A DNA stretch of 49,402 bases from Phycisphaerales bacterium (GTDB taxonomy: Bacteria > Planctomycetota > Phycisphaerae > Phycisphaerales > SM1A02), in the NCBI GenBank assembly GCA_022447205.1, contig JAKVBQ010000009.1, positions 44,986-94,387 on the forward strand, in the 5' to 3' direction. Numbering within the stretch: the stretch's first letter is position 1; the number at the start of each line of letters is the position of its first letter. Positions 16,583 to 24,216 of this stretch are shown here, piece after piece. Both the position numbers and the translations under genes were made by a program. The notes below the pieces were generated by a model. The model was not told the DNA's origin. It saw only the letters and a program-made list of their open reading frames with translations, and did no database searches.

Positions 16583-17389
16583 TCAGGTCCCGGCGACCGT
16601 GGAACCGTCATTGTCCTCCTGGGCACCACTTCGGGCCAGTGCTTCGAGGTCCACTTCGCCTTCGAAATCCGGCTCTTCGAACCCGTTCTCGACCGGACAA
16701 AGGGCGGCAGGAGGAGCCGCCGGTGAGGTCTCGACCATTCGGATGGTGAGTCCCAAAGGGCCTGCAAAAACCGTCGTTTCCGCGTCCAGAGGCGTGCTTC
16801 GGCAGGGGAGGCCGTCTCCTCCGAGGAGATCAGATTCGCACATCGAAACTGTTCGCCAGCCTCCCTTGAACGGAAAAACGGCCGCGTGGAGCGGTTCGAT
16901 CTCGGCATGCTGGACCTGGACATCACAGGTCTCCGAGGATCCGATCGTGAACCCTCTTCTCCGGTTCATCCGGATGACCCTCGGCAGCCCCCCGCCAGCT
17001 TCCTCGAGGAGCAGCACGGCGTCCGGGGCATGGGTTTCTTGCGTGTCCCCAGGCTCCATTTCGAGACTTGCCGCACCGTTCGCCCCATGGGCGGTCCGCT
17101 CGTCCTCGAACCAGATGTAGCCCGCACCCAGTGAAATCCACTTCCCGGGGCTCAGTTCCCCCGAATGGATCCTGCCGTCTTCGTTCCACACCCCTCGACT
17201 CGAGCCGAGGTCGGCGACGACCCAGCGATCCCCGTACGGCAGGAGAATGGCGTGGTGCCGGCTGACCGAAGGCGCATCGAGTCGAATCGAGGCGGATGCA
17301 CTGCGTCCCAGGGTGTAGCACTTCCTCGGGTCGAGTTCGAGTTCGAGCATCACGATGCCGTCTTCCTTGGCGATCGAGATTCGTGGCAT
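16583..17389 (-). CDS. Tandem FHA-domain protein, paralogue 1
   Basis: This 268-residue, apparently cytoplasmic protein lacks a signal peptide or membrane span. The first FHA domain (about 8-95) is canonical: Leu-Gly-Arg-Ser, Ser-Val-Ser-Arg-His-His and Asp-Leu-Gly-Ser-Ser-Arg-Gly are the phosphothreonine-binding landmarks. The second (about 122-220) keeps the frame (Thr-Ile-Gly-Ser-Ser, Pro-Leu-His-Ala-Ala-Val-Phe) but lacks the binding Arg and the Ser-Arg-x-His motif, so it probably does not bind phosphothreonine. The C-terminus is acidic. It lies 168 bases downstream of a paralogue with the same architecture. No kinase or phosphatase gene is adjacent, so the partner is unknown. Confidence 0.88.
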   Translation of the reverse strand: MPRISIAKEDGIVMLELELDPRKCYTLGRSASASIRLDAPSVSRHHAILLPYGDRWVVADLGSSRGVWNEDGRIHSGELSPGKWISLGAGYIWFEDERTAHGANGAASLEMEPGDTQETHAPDAVLLLEEAGGGLPRVIRMNRRRGFTIGSSETCDVQVQHAEIEPLHAAVFPFKGGWRTVSMCESDLLGGDGLPCRSTPLDAETTVFAGPLGLTIRMVETSPAAPPAALCPVENGFEEPDFEGEVDLEALARSGAQEDNDGSTVAGT

Positions 17390-17557
17390 GAGAGGCTCCT
17401 GGTCGGGGGGGACACCGTTTCATCGGCCTGAAGGACCGGCACCTTGACCTGCGCCGGCCTTTTCGCGTCCTTCTCGACCAGATACGTTCTTCGCGCGGGC
17501 GTTCCGGGTGAAAAACCGGAACTTTCGATCTCCAGCGTCGATCGGGCAGGCTCCGTC

Positions 17558-18319
17558 CTAGTCCAGGTCCACGTCCCACTGCTCGTCGACTTCCGGGACC
17601 TCGGTGTCGTCCTGGAGGGGCGTGTTCCGGTCCGGGGTGGGGGCGTCGCTTCTCGGTTCGGTGGTTCGGGGGACGATGGTGTTGAGCAGCTGCATCTCAA
17701 GGGGGCCAGCGATGGTCGGCGTACCCGACCGGATCCTGGTGGATCTGGTCGGGTTGCTGTCCCGGTCGAGTACCGAGCCTTCGTCCAGCATCGTGACATG
17801 CCAGGTGTTCGAACTCTGGAAGACCACCGCATGAAGCGGTGTGATGCCGGGGCCCTGCATGCCGATGTTGCAGCTGTCACTGGTTCCGATCGAGAATACC
17901 TTGCTCCCGACCAGTGCGAATGCCTTTCTGGCGCCGGTCTCCCGGTGCTGGATCCTCAGGATGGAGAGGGGTTGGGCATTCTCCTCGAAGGCATCGGCGT
18001 GATGCGGTGTTCGCTTGTTCCCCGCCTCGTCGAAGAACCAGAGCGTGGTCGGGCCGATCCCCACCCCGGTCTCGTTGTCAAGTATGCACTCACGCTCGAC
18101 ACTGCCATTGATGAGCAGTCCCTTGTTCGAGCCCAGGTCGGACAGTCTCCACTGGCCTTCGTATTGGAAGAGGAGTGCGTGGAGACGGCTGATCGAACCC
18201 GCATCGAGACGGACTTTCGCGTCGTCGCTTCGACCGATGGTGTAGCCCCTGCCCGGAACCAGATCGAAGTCGAGGAGTGGGGTCCCGTCCTTTGCGCGTT
18301 CTATCAGTATGCTCGCCAC
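17558..18319 (-). CDS. Tandem FHA-domain protein, paralogue 2
   Basis: This 253-residue protein mirrors its downstream neighbour. The first FHA domain (about 10-95) has Ile-Gly-Arg-Ser, Ser-Ile-Ser-Arg-Leu-His and Asp-Leu-Gly-Ser-Asn-Lys-Gly. The second (about 125-215) is degenerate (Ile-Gly-Thr-Ser, then Thr-Pro-Leu-His). The tail is rich in Pro, Thr and Asp and ends with a run of acidic residues. The start is GTG at 18319 with GGGGA just upstream. The shared layout points to a local duplication. The 168-base spacer at 17390-17557 shows no separate gene. Confidence 0.87.
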   Translation of the reverse strand: MASILIERAKDGTPLLDFDLVPGRGYTIGRSDDAKVRLDAGSISRLHALLFQYEGQWRLSDLGSNKGLLINGSVERECILDNETGVGIGPTTLWFFDEAGNKRTPHHADAFEENAQPLSILRIQHRETGARKAFALVGSKVFSIGTSDSCNIGMQGPGITPLHAVVFQSSNTWHVTMLDEGSVLDRDSNPTRSTRIRSGTPTIAGPLEMQLLNTIVPRTTEPRSDAPTPDRNTPLQDDTEVPEVDEQWDVDLD

Positions 18320-18366
18320 GAGTCCCCACTTTCCTGACGTCGGACGGTCTTCGCCGCCCCTTCACG

Positions 18367-19716
18367 TCAGTCCATCGTTGATCCAACTTCCGGTCTGACC
18401 ACGGGACGACCGACCGAATAGTAGGTGAAACCATGGTCCTTCATCGTCGAGGACCTGAAGATGTTCCTGCCGTCGAAGATCACCGGGGCCTGCAGCATGG
18501 CGCAGACCCGATCGTGATCGGGGGAGCGGAACTGGCTCCATTCCGTGCAGATGATGAGGGCGTCGCACCCTTCGAGGCACGAGTACATGTCCTTCGCGTG
18601 TTCGACATCCGGCAGGGCCGTTGCCAGGTTCTCCATGGCGACCGGGTCGAACGCCCTGCACACGGCGCCCGCTTCCATCGCCTTCATCATCAGGGTGAGG
18701 GAGGGGGCTTCCCGGATGTCGTCCGTGTTCGGCTTGAATGCGACTCCCCAGAAAGCGAGCTTCCTGCCGACCAGCTTGCCCTCGAAGTGTTGTTCGATCT
18801 TGTCCCAGAACCGGAGGCGGTGCGCCTTGTTGACTCGATGGACGGCCTCGTTCAGCTCGCAGGTATAGCCGACCTCCCGACCCATGCCGCAGACCGCAAG
18901 GGTGTCCTTCGGGAAGCAGCTGCCTCCATACCCGAGACCGGGGTGGAGGAACTGGTTGCCGATGCGCTTGTCCGCGCACATGCCCTCGCGCACGCTGCTG
19001 ATGTCCGCACCGTAGTGTTCGCAGAGGTTGGACAGTTCGTTGACGAAGGAGATCTTGCAGGCGAGCATCGCGTTCGACGCGTACTTGACCATCTCGGCGG
19101 ATCGGACATCCATCACGTGGATCGGGTTGCCCTGTCTGACGAACGGGTCGTAGAGCTCCCGCATGATCCTTCCGGCTTCCTCGGTCTCGACCCCGCAGAC
19201 CACCCGGTCCGGTTTCATGAAGTCGTCGATCGCAGCGCCTTCCTTCAGGAATTCGGGGTTGTCCGCGATGTGGAAGGGTGTGCTGGTGCCCGCCTCGATG
19301 ACTTCCTTGACCTTGTGGGAGGTGCCCACGGGAACCGTGCTCTTGACCACGATCAGCTTCGGAGGCGTGTCAGGCCCCAGACGCTCGAGTTCCACCGCGA
19401 TGTCCTTCGCCACTTCGAGCACGTACTGGAGATCCGCCGAGCCGTCCTCGTCACTTGGTGTGCCCACGCAGATGAAGATGACTTCGGCATGCTCATAGGC
19501 ACTGTGCTTGTCCGTCGTGAAGTCAAGCCTGCCCGCCTTGATGTTCCGCGTCATCATCTCGCTCAGGCCCGGTTCGTAGATGGGGCTCCGGCCCTGGCGG
19601 AGGACGTCGATCTTGGCCTCGTCGATGTCGAGGCAGGTCACGATGTTGCCGGTTTCCGAGAAGCAGACTCCGGTGACGAGTCCTACATATCCGGTGCCAA
19701 CCATGGTCAGTCGCAT
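18367..19716 (-). CDS. ugd: UDP-glucose 6-dehydrogenase
   Basis: This 449-residue enzyme oxidises UDP-glucose to UDP-glucuronate with two NAD+, supplying precursors for exopolysaccharide or lipid glycans. The N-terminus has the Rossmann motif Val-Gly-Thr-Gly-Tyr-Val-Gly-Leu-Val. The catalytic Cys is in Gly-Tyr-Gly-Gly-Ser-Cys-Phe-Pro-Lys-Asp-Thr, and the C-terminal domain has Trp-Gly-Val-Ala-Phe-Lys-Pro-Asn-Thr-Asp-Asp. GDP-mannose dehydrogenase is a related alternative, but the length and C-terminal domain favour Ugd. GGAGAA lies about 8 bases before the ATG. No polysaccharide cluster surrounds it. Confidence 0.93.
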   Translation of the reverse strand: MRLTMVGTGYVGLVTGVCFSETGNIVTCLDIDEAKIDVLRQGRSPIYEPGLSEMMTRNIKAGRLDFTTDKHSAYEHAEVIFICVGTPSDEDGSADLQYVLEVAKDIAVELERLGPDTPPKLIVVKSTVPVGTSHKVKEVIEAGTSTPFHIADNPEFLKEGAAIDDFMKPDRVVCGVETEEAGRIMRELYDPFVRQGNPIHVMDVRSAEMVKYASNAMLACKISFVNELSNLCEHYGADISSVREGMCADKRIGNQFLHPGLGYGGSCFPKDTLAVCGMGREVGYTCELNEAVHRVNKAHRLRFWDKIEQHFEGKLVGRKLAFWGVAFKPNTDDIREAPSLTLMMKAMEAGAVCRAFDPVAMENLATALPDVEHAKDMYSCLEGCDALIICTEWSQFRSPDHDRVCAMLQAPVIFDGRNIFRSSTMKDHGFTYYSVGRPVVRPEVGSTMD

Positions 19717-19740
19717 GGGGGTGTTCTCCAGTCCGTGCCC

Positions 19741-19746
19741 ATGATA
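19741..19746 (-). promoter_or_regulatory. Candidate -10 element of ugd
   Basis: TATCAT on the minus strand would start transcription about 18 bases before the ATG, leaving a short leader that includes the GGAGAA ribosome site. The -35 is not clear. Confidence 0.35.
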
Positions 19747-19799
19747 TGGATTTCGTCCGGTGGAGGCTGCGTTGCCGGGTCATCGCGACGAACCACCCG

Positions 19800-20306
19800 T
19801 CACGATCCCGGGATATCCGCTCCCTCGATTGCCAGCAGCGCCCGCTTCGTCCGGGTCTCGATTCGATCGGTCTTGCTGCTGCCCGCGAATCCACCGAGCC
19901 CCCCGTTCGAGGAGACCACTCGGTGGCAGGGTGTGATGATCGGTTGCGGGTTGTGCCTCATCGCCTGGCCTGCCGCTCTCGCCGCACTGGGGCTTCCCGC
20001 TTCACTGGCGAGCCGGGCGTAACTCAGGCAGCGCCCATGCGGGATCCGCCGGGCAGCGGCCCAGCAGGCGATGTGAAAGGGGGGTGCCTTCGGGAGGGGG
20101 ATGTCGCTGAAGTCAGTGACTTCCCCGTCGAATTGTCGCTTCAGCCGATCCGTGAGGTCCGGGAGCAGTGACCGGTCCAGTCTTGCCGATGGTGGAAGCG
20201 GTGTCCCGAACCCCACCCAACCGGTTCGGATGCTTCCGTCATCGGCCTGAATGAGGTGGAACGACCCGACCGGGGTCTCGAGCACCCTGTACCTGTCGTG
20301 GCTCAT
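19800..20306 (-). CDS. ogt: Methylated-DNA--protein-cysteine S-methyltransferase
   Basis: This 168-residue suicide enzyme transfers alkyl groups from O6-alkylguanine in DNA to its own cysteine. The acceptor Cys127 lies in Ile-Thr-Pro-Cys-His-Arg-Val, and the downstream Gly-Gly-Leu-Gly-Gly-Phe-Ala-Gly and the helix-turn-helix segment Arg-Ala-Ala-Gly-Gln-Ala-Met-Arg-His-Asn-Pro match the family. The start at 20306 gives a typical short N-terminal domain; the open frame runs upstream into the neighbouring gene. It follows the EEP gene on the same strand by 19 bases. Confidence 0.93.
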   Translation of the reverse strand: MSHDRYRVLETPVGSFHLIQADDGSIRTGWVGFGTPLPPSARLDRSLLPDLTDRLKRQFDGEVTDFSDIPLPKAPPFHIACWAAARRIPHGRCLSYARLASEAGSPSAARAAGQAMRHNPQPIITPCHRVVSSNGGLGGFAGSSKTDRIETRTKRALLAIEGADIPGS

Positions 20307-20325
20307 GACTCGGCACCTGCTGTTC

Positions 20326-21747
20326 TCAGCCGCCCGGTCGGACATCGACGGAGATCGCAAGATGGTCGCTCGGCACCTCTTCCGGGACACCATGCTTGCG
20401 CCGCCAACGATCACCGAGCTGGTTCGTGTCGACCACCAGTGAGCGGCTGACCCTGCATCGACCTCCGACCAGGATGAAATCAAGCCGGCCCGGGACGAAC
20501 GATTGCCCCGGTTTCTCCCAGGTCGTCGTGGCATCGCCTGCGGGTCGGATCGGTTCCGTCACGGTCAGGTTCGAACGATCCGGGGCGAGTCCCTCGGCCA
20601 GACGATCGAGCACGGTGGAGGTTCCGACAAGGTTGAGGTCGCCTCCGATGACCACCTGGTCAGGCTTGATCCGCGCCACCGCGGTTCGAACGGCCTCGTG
20701 GATCGCATCGACCTCGCTTCTGCGCTTCTGGTCCTCGCTCGAGCCCAGGCGGCCACAGCACTTGAGGTGGACACTGACCACCAGGACCTCCTGTCGGTCG
20801 ATCCGTGCCAGCCCGCCAACCGCTCGGACAAACCGCTTCGACCCTCTCGGGTCCAGTGCGGAGACCTTGGCCAGTTCCGGGACCGGTTCCAACGGGTGTT
20901 TGGAGACCACGGCGACTCGAAGCGAACCTCCCGACAGGATGGCGTTCCAGGCCTGATCGCCGTCGATGCGATCGAACCATGCCTTCAGTTCCTCCGGACC
21001 TGACTTCGAGGGGAGTTCCTGGAGCAGGACCAGATCAGGTTGGAGTGCTTCGAACGTCCTGGCGAACGGGCCGGGATTCTCGAAGAGCGCACCGCGTTCC
21101 CCGTTCCAGCTGGTGATCCTGATGTCATTCGTGGGTTCCGCCGGGTCGTGGATGACGGGCAACCCACGGCTTGCGCTCCTGCTCTTGAGCTCGTGGCTGA
21201 ATGCTGGACACGCGGTGGGGGTCCCGTTCGAGGCGATGGTGATCACCTGACCGTCGAAGCTCCTGCCCCTGAAGGCGGGCAGCCGATCCATGCGGATTTC
21301 GAAACGATCGCTCCCGTGGGTGGGCATTGCCACCACGCCGAGTGCATCGGTGGTCGTCCGGGTCTCGTTTCGACCGTTGAAACCGATCAGCGCGGATCCG
21401 GAGTCGAAGGAGCCGTCCTTGGTGTCACGCGGGCTGAACATCACGATCGCGTCCACGCCGGGCATGCCTGCGCTGCCCTCACGCCCCGTCCGGTCGGATC
21501 CGTCCAGATCCAGCTCGATCCTGAGCTCTCGATCCAGGCCCTGGAGGGTGGCTGGCCGGGCCAGGTCGATCTGGAGGTAGACGAAGTGGGGGTCCTCGGC
21601 GACTCGGACGGCCTTGACCATCCCGTCCTCGGGGCCTGTGGCGACCGGAGCGGAGGTCCAGTCCTCGAATCCTCCATCCATGACCCGGGCGATGTCGGCC
21701 TGTCCGGACAGGAGGAACAACGGCAGAAGCAGCAGATGATTCAACAT
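20326..21747 (-). CDS. Exported endonuclease/exonuclease/phosphatase-family protein with N-terminal beta-sandwich-like domain
   Basis: This 473-residue protein has a signal peptide at 1-17. An N-terminal domain of about 190 residues (Asp-Gly-Gly-Phe-Glu-Asp-Trp; Phe-Val-Tyr-Leu-Gln-Ile-Asp-Leu) resembles carbohydrate-binding or DOMON-like modules. The EEP domain from about 205 has Leu-Leu-Gln-Glu-Leu-Pro (metal Glu), Ser-Val-His-Leu-Lys, Gly-Gly-Asp-Leu-Asn-Leu (metal/catalytic Asp-Asn), Leu-Asp-Phe-Ile-Leu-Val and the terminal Ser-Asp-His-Leu-Ala, so the active site is intact. It may hydrolyse phosphodiesters of nucleic acid, lipid or sugar outside the cytoplasm; the substrate is not deducible. 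It is divergent from glyA with 29 bases between the starts. Confidence 0.85.
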   Translation of the reverse strand: MLNHLLLLPLFLLSGQADIARVMDGGFEDWTSAPVATGPEDGMVKAVRVAEDPHFVYLQIDLARPATLQGLDRELRIELDLDGSDRTGREGSAGMPGVDAIVMFSPRDTKDGSFDSGSALIGFNGRNETRTTTDALGVVAMPTHGSDRFEIRMDRLPAFRGRSFDGQVITIASNGTPTACPAFSHELKSRSASRGLPVIHDPAEPTNDIRITSWNGERGALFENPGPFARTFEALQPDLVLLQELPSKSGPEELKAWFDRIDGDQAWNAILSGGSLRVAVVSKHPLEPVPELAKVSALDPRGSKRFVRAVGGLARIDRQEVLVVSVHLKCCGRLGSSEDQKRRSEVDAIHEAVRTAVARIKPDQVVIGGDLNLVGTSTVLDRLAEGLAPDRSNLTVTEPIRPAGDATTTWEKPGQSFVPGRLDFILVGGRCRVSRSLVVDTNQLGDRWRRKHGVPEEVPSDHLAISVDVRPGG

Positions 21748-21764
21748 GTCATAGAGGGTACCGC

Positions 21765-21770
21765 TACGAT
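21765..21770 (+). promoter_or_regulatory. Candidate -10 element, near-leaderless start of glyA
   Basis: TACGAT ends 6 bases before the ATG at 21777. On the other strand TACCCT (21755-21760) stands 7 bases before the start of the divergent EEP gene, so the two candidate promoters are closely interleaved. Confidence 0.35.
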
Positions 21771-21776
21771 CTCGTC

Positions 21777-23096
21777 ATGAGCACCACCGTCAGCACGAAA
21801 TCAGCGTTTTCCGGAGCACCCGACACCATGGACCAGATCTCCGCCGACGTTCTCGAACACATCGGTTCCCGGGACCCTGAAGCCGCCCGCATCCTCGCCG
21901 AGGAGGCACGGCGCCAGGAGACCACCCTCGAGCTGATCGCCAGCGAGAACCACGTCTCGAGCACCGTGATGCACTCGGTCGGGACCTGGATGACCAACAA
22001 GTATGCCGAGGGCTATCCAGGGAAGCGGTACTACGGAGGCTGCACCTGGCATGACGCGATCGAGGATCTCGCTCGGGATCGGGCCAAGGCACTCTTCAAC
22101 TGTGCGTTCGCCAACGTGCAACCGCATTGCGGCGCCAACGCGAACATCGCCGCGTTCATGGCGTTGCTCAAGCCGGGTGACACCGTCCTCAGCCTTCCGA
22201 TCAAGTCCGGGGGGCACCTGAGTCACGGCCTGAAGCCGAACTTCTCCGGCACCTTCTACAACATCGTCGACTACGACCTCGATCCGGAGACGGAACGACT
22301 CGACTACGACGCGATCCGAGCCATCGCCCGGGAGTGCAAGCCTCGGTTGATCATCTGCGGCTACTCCGCGTATTCGAGGACGATCGACTTCGCCGAATTC
22401 AGGTCGATCGCGGACGAGGTCGGCGCGTACCTGATGGCTGACATCGCTCACATCGCGGGCCTGGTCGCGTCGGGCGTCCATCCCTCACCGTTCCCGCATG
22501 CGCACGTGGTCACCACGACCACCCACAAGACCCTTCGTGGCCCCCGTGGTGGTCTGGTCCTCTCCGACGACGAGGAGATCGCGAAGCTGGTCGATCGCAA
22601 GGTCTTCCCGGGAAGCCAGGGCGGTCCGCTGATGCATGCGATCACCGGCAAGGCGATCGCCTTCGGCGAGGCCCTGACGCCCGAGTTCCGGTCCTACCAG
22701 GAGCAGGTCGTCGCGAACGCGCGCGCGCTGGCGGAGGCTCTGGTCGAGAAGGGCTATCGACTCTGCTCCGGCGGAACCGACAACCACCTGATGCTCGTCG
22801 ATCTTCGAGGACGTGATGCCGATCTGACCGGCGCCGATGCGGAACGATGGCTCGAGGCCGCCGGCATGATCGTCAACAAGAACGGCATTCCGAACGACCC
22901 CCGTCCTCCGATGGTCACCAGCGGCCTTCGGCTCGGCACGCCCGCGCTGACCACTCGTGGACTCAAGGAGCCGGAGATGGTTCGCGTCGCGGACTGGCTC
23001 GACCGCGTCATGACCTCGAAGGGTGACGAGGCCGTCTGTGATGCCGTCCGCGAGGAGATCCGGGTCTTCTGCGGTGACTTCCCCCTTCCTCACTGA
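21777..23096 (+). CDS. glyA: Serine hydroxymethyltransferase
   Basis: This 439-residue PLP enzyme interconverts serine and glycine with tetrahydrofolate, feeding one-carbon metabolism. Diagnostic segments are Leu-Ile-Ala-Ser-Glu-Asn-His-Val-Ser, Tyr-Ala-Glu-Gly-Tyr-Pro-Gly-Lys-Arg-Tyr-Tyr-Gly-Gly, Asp-Ile-Ala-His-Ile-Ala-Gly-Leu and the PLP lysine Lys251 in Thr-Thr-Thr-Thr-His-Lys-Thr-Leu-Arg-Gly-Pro-Arg-Gly-Gly. The start at 21777 has a -10-like hexamer just upstream; an internal ATG at 21828 preceded by GGAG is a credible alternative giving the more usual length. A small unknown gene follows after 31 bases. Confidence 0.96.
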   Translation: MSTTVSTKSAFSGAPDTMDQISADVLEHIGSRDPEAARILAEEARRQETTLELIASENHVSSTVMHSVGTWMTNKYAEGYPGKRYYGGCTWHDAIEDLARDRAKALFNCAFANVQPHCGANANIAAFMALLKPGDTVLSLPIKSGGHLSHGLKPNFSGTFYNIVDYDLDPETERLDYDAIRAIARECKPRLIICGYSAYSRTIDFAEFRSIADEVGAYLMADIAHIAGLVASGVHPSPFPHAHVVTTTTHKTLRGPRGGLVLSDDEEIAKLVDRKVFPGSQGGPLMHAITGKAIAFGEALTPEFRSYQEQVVANARALAEALVEKGYRLCSGGTDNHLMLVDLRGRDADLTGADAERWLEAAGMIVNKNGIPNDPRPPMVTSGLRLGTPALTTRGLKEPEMVRVADWLDRVMTSKGDEAVCDAVREEIRVFCGDFPLPH

Positions 23097-23127
23097 CCTC
23101 GGGGCTCCCCGGCGGAAAGGTGTCCTG

Positions 23128-23646
23128 ATGAGCGATTCCGAGGACCAGGCGTTCGCGATGCCCAAGGAGGACCCGATCTTCGCACATGCGCGGGTCGAGT
23201 GTCCTGCCGGCACCGAGTATCCATTGGAGGATCTGCTTCCGATCGTGGTTGGTGCGCACCTCCGTGCGGAGCTGTCGGATCGGCCGATTGGTGACCGCAT
23301 CGCGCGTCACATTCGATCGATCCGTCGGAACAACGACCTGCCCGTGGATGAAGGCCTGCTTCCAGTCGTCGTCAGTGACATCTGGTACCTCAACGACAGC
23401 GACCTCATGCTGCAGCCGGCGATCGTGATCGGCGAACCCGGCGTCAATGCCGCGACCGCCCACTGGGCCGCCCGGATCCCCAAGGCGTTCAGCTTCGAGA
23501 ACTCGCACCAGGTCCTGATGGACCTCGAGGGCCCGTTCCCGGTCGCCTGCATGTGGGGTGTCGATCACGCACGGACCGAGGTCGCGGCCGACCACTTCGA
23601 ACGCAGGTACCTCGGTCCCTGGCTGGAATCGGTCGCTGCGATCTGA
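23128..23646 (+). CDS. Conserved hypothetical protein downstream of glyA
   Basis: This 172-residue protein has no signal peptide, membrane span or motif that I recognise. It is mixed alpha/beta in character, with Trp-Tyr-Leu-Asn-Asp-Ser-Asp-Leu near 90 and Gly-Pro-Phe-Pro-Val-Ala-Cys-Met-Trp-Gly-Val-Asp-His-Ala near 138-151. The ATG at 23128 follows AAAGGTG at a suitable distance and lies 31 bases after glyA, so it is probably in the same transcript. The codon pattern resembles its neighbours. Its function is unknown. Confidence 0.75.
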   Translation: MSDSEDQAFAMPKEDPIFAHARVECPAGTEYPLEDLLPIVVGAHLRAELSDRPIGDRIARHIRSIRRNNDLPVDEGLLPVVVSDIWYLNDSDLMLQPAIVIGEPGVNAATAHWAARIPKAFSFENSHQVLMDLEGPFPVACMWGVDHARTEVAADHFERRYLGPWLESVAAI

Positions 23647-23689
23647 TCGGAGCGACGGTTGTTCGACTGATGTCGTTCGCGGGGAACGA

Positions 23690-23968
23690 TCACCTCATCG
23701 CAGTGACGAGGTTGACGGCGGCATCGCCATCGATCTCGAAGTCGACGTCCTCATAGACGGGAGCCATCGGCTCCTCGACGGGGATGACCTCGATGGCTTC
23801 GGTCCCGGCGACTGCCGTCGAGGCATCGTCGCAGGTCTCGTCCGAACCACATGAAAGAAGACCTTCGATGCATTCGCAATCACAGCCCGTCAGTCCTGCC
23901 GCAGTGAGGGCGGCAAGCATGATGAAGGCGCAGCTGAAGCGGTTGCCCACCGGATGAAGATTCGTCAT
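23690..23968 (-). CDS. Small Cys-rich lipoprotein, hypothetical
   Basis: This 92-residue protein has a hydrophobic leader ending in the lipobox Leu-Thr-Gly-Cys29. The mature part opens with Cys-Asp-Cys-Glu-Cys and has further cysteines at Leu-Leu-Ser-Cys-Gly and Glu-Thr-Cys-Asp. The rest is acidic. AAGGGA lies 8 bases before the ATG. It should be membrane-anchored at the cell surface or in the periplasm. The cysteine cluster could form disulfides or bind metal; nothing further can be said. Confidence 0.7.
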   Translation of the reverse strand: MTNLHPVGNRFSCAFIMLAALTAAGLTGCDCECIEGLLSCGSDETCDDASTAVAGTEAIEVIPVEEPMAPVYEDVDFEIDGDAAVNLVTAMR

Positions 23969-24130
23969 GTCCACGTTCCCTTGTGTAGCCGTTTCTCGTG
24001 TCGGCTCAGGGAGGGTACCCCTCGGCCAGGTGATTATCCATCTAAAAATGCTCAGGTTCGGTGAGATCGTGTTCTCCGCCCCGGGCGGCGTGCCCTTGGG
24101 CCTCTTTGGGCGCTTTCAGGCGGTCTTGGG

Positions 24131-24179
24131 TGCGTTTGAAACGCAGGCACCCCCGCTCGAGTTCGAACGGGGGTGCCTG
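24131..24179. terminator. Overlapping inverted repeats, probable terminator of the Sel1-repeat gene
   Basis: A 12-bp perfect stem (24144-24155 with 24168-24179, loop of 12 that itself contains TTCGAA) overlaps by two bases a second dyad, TGCGTTT-G-AAACGCA, at 24131-24145. It lies 38 bases beyond the stop of the Sel1 gene on the minus strand. The flanking T run is poor. The rest of 23969-24216 shows no gene. Confidence 0.65.
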
Positions 24180-24216
24180 GAGCGTTCATAGGCGGGTTTT
24201 CGATGCCTGGATGCGT

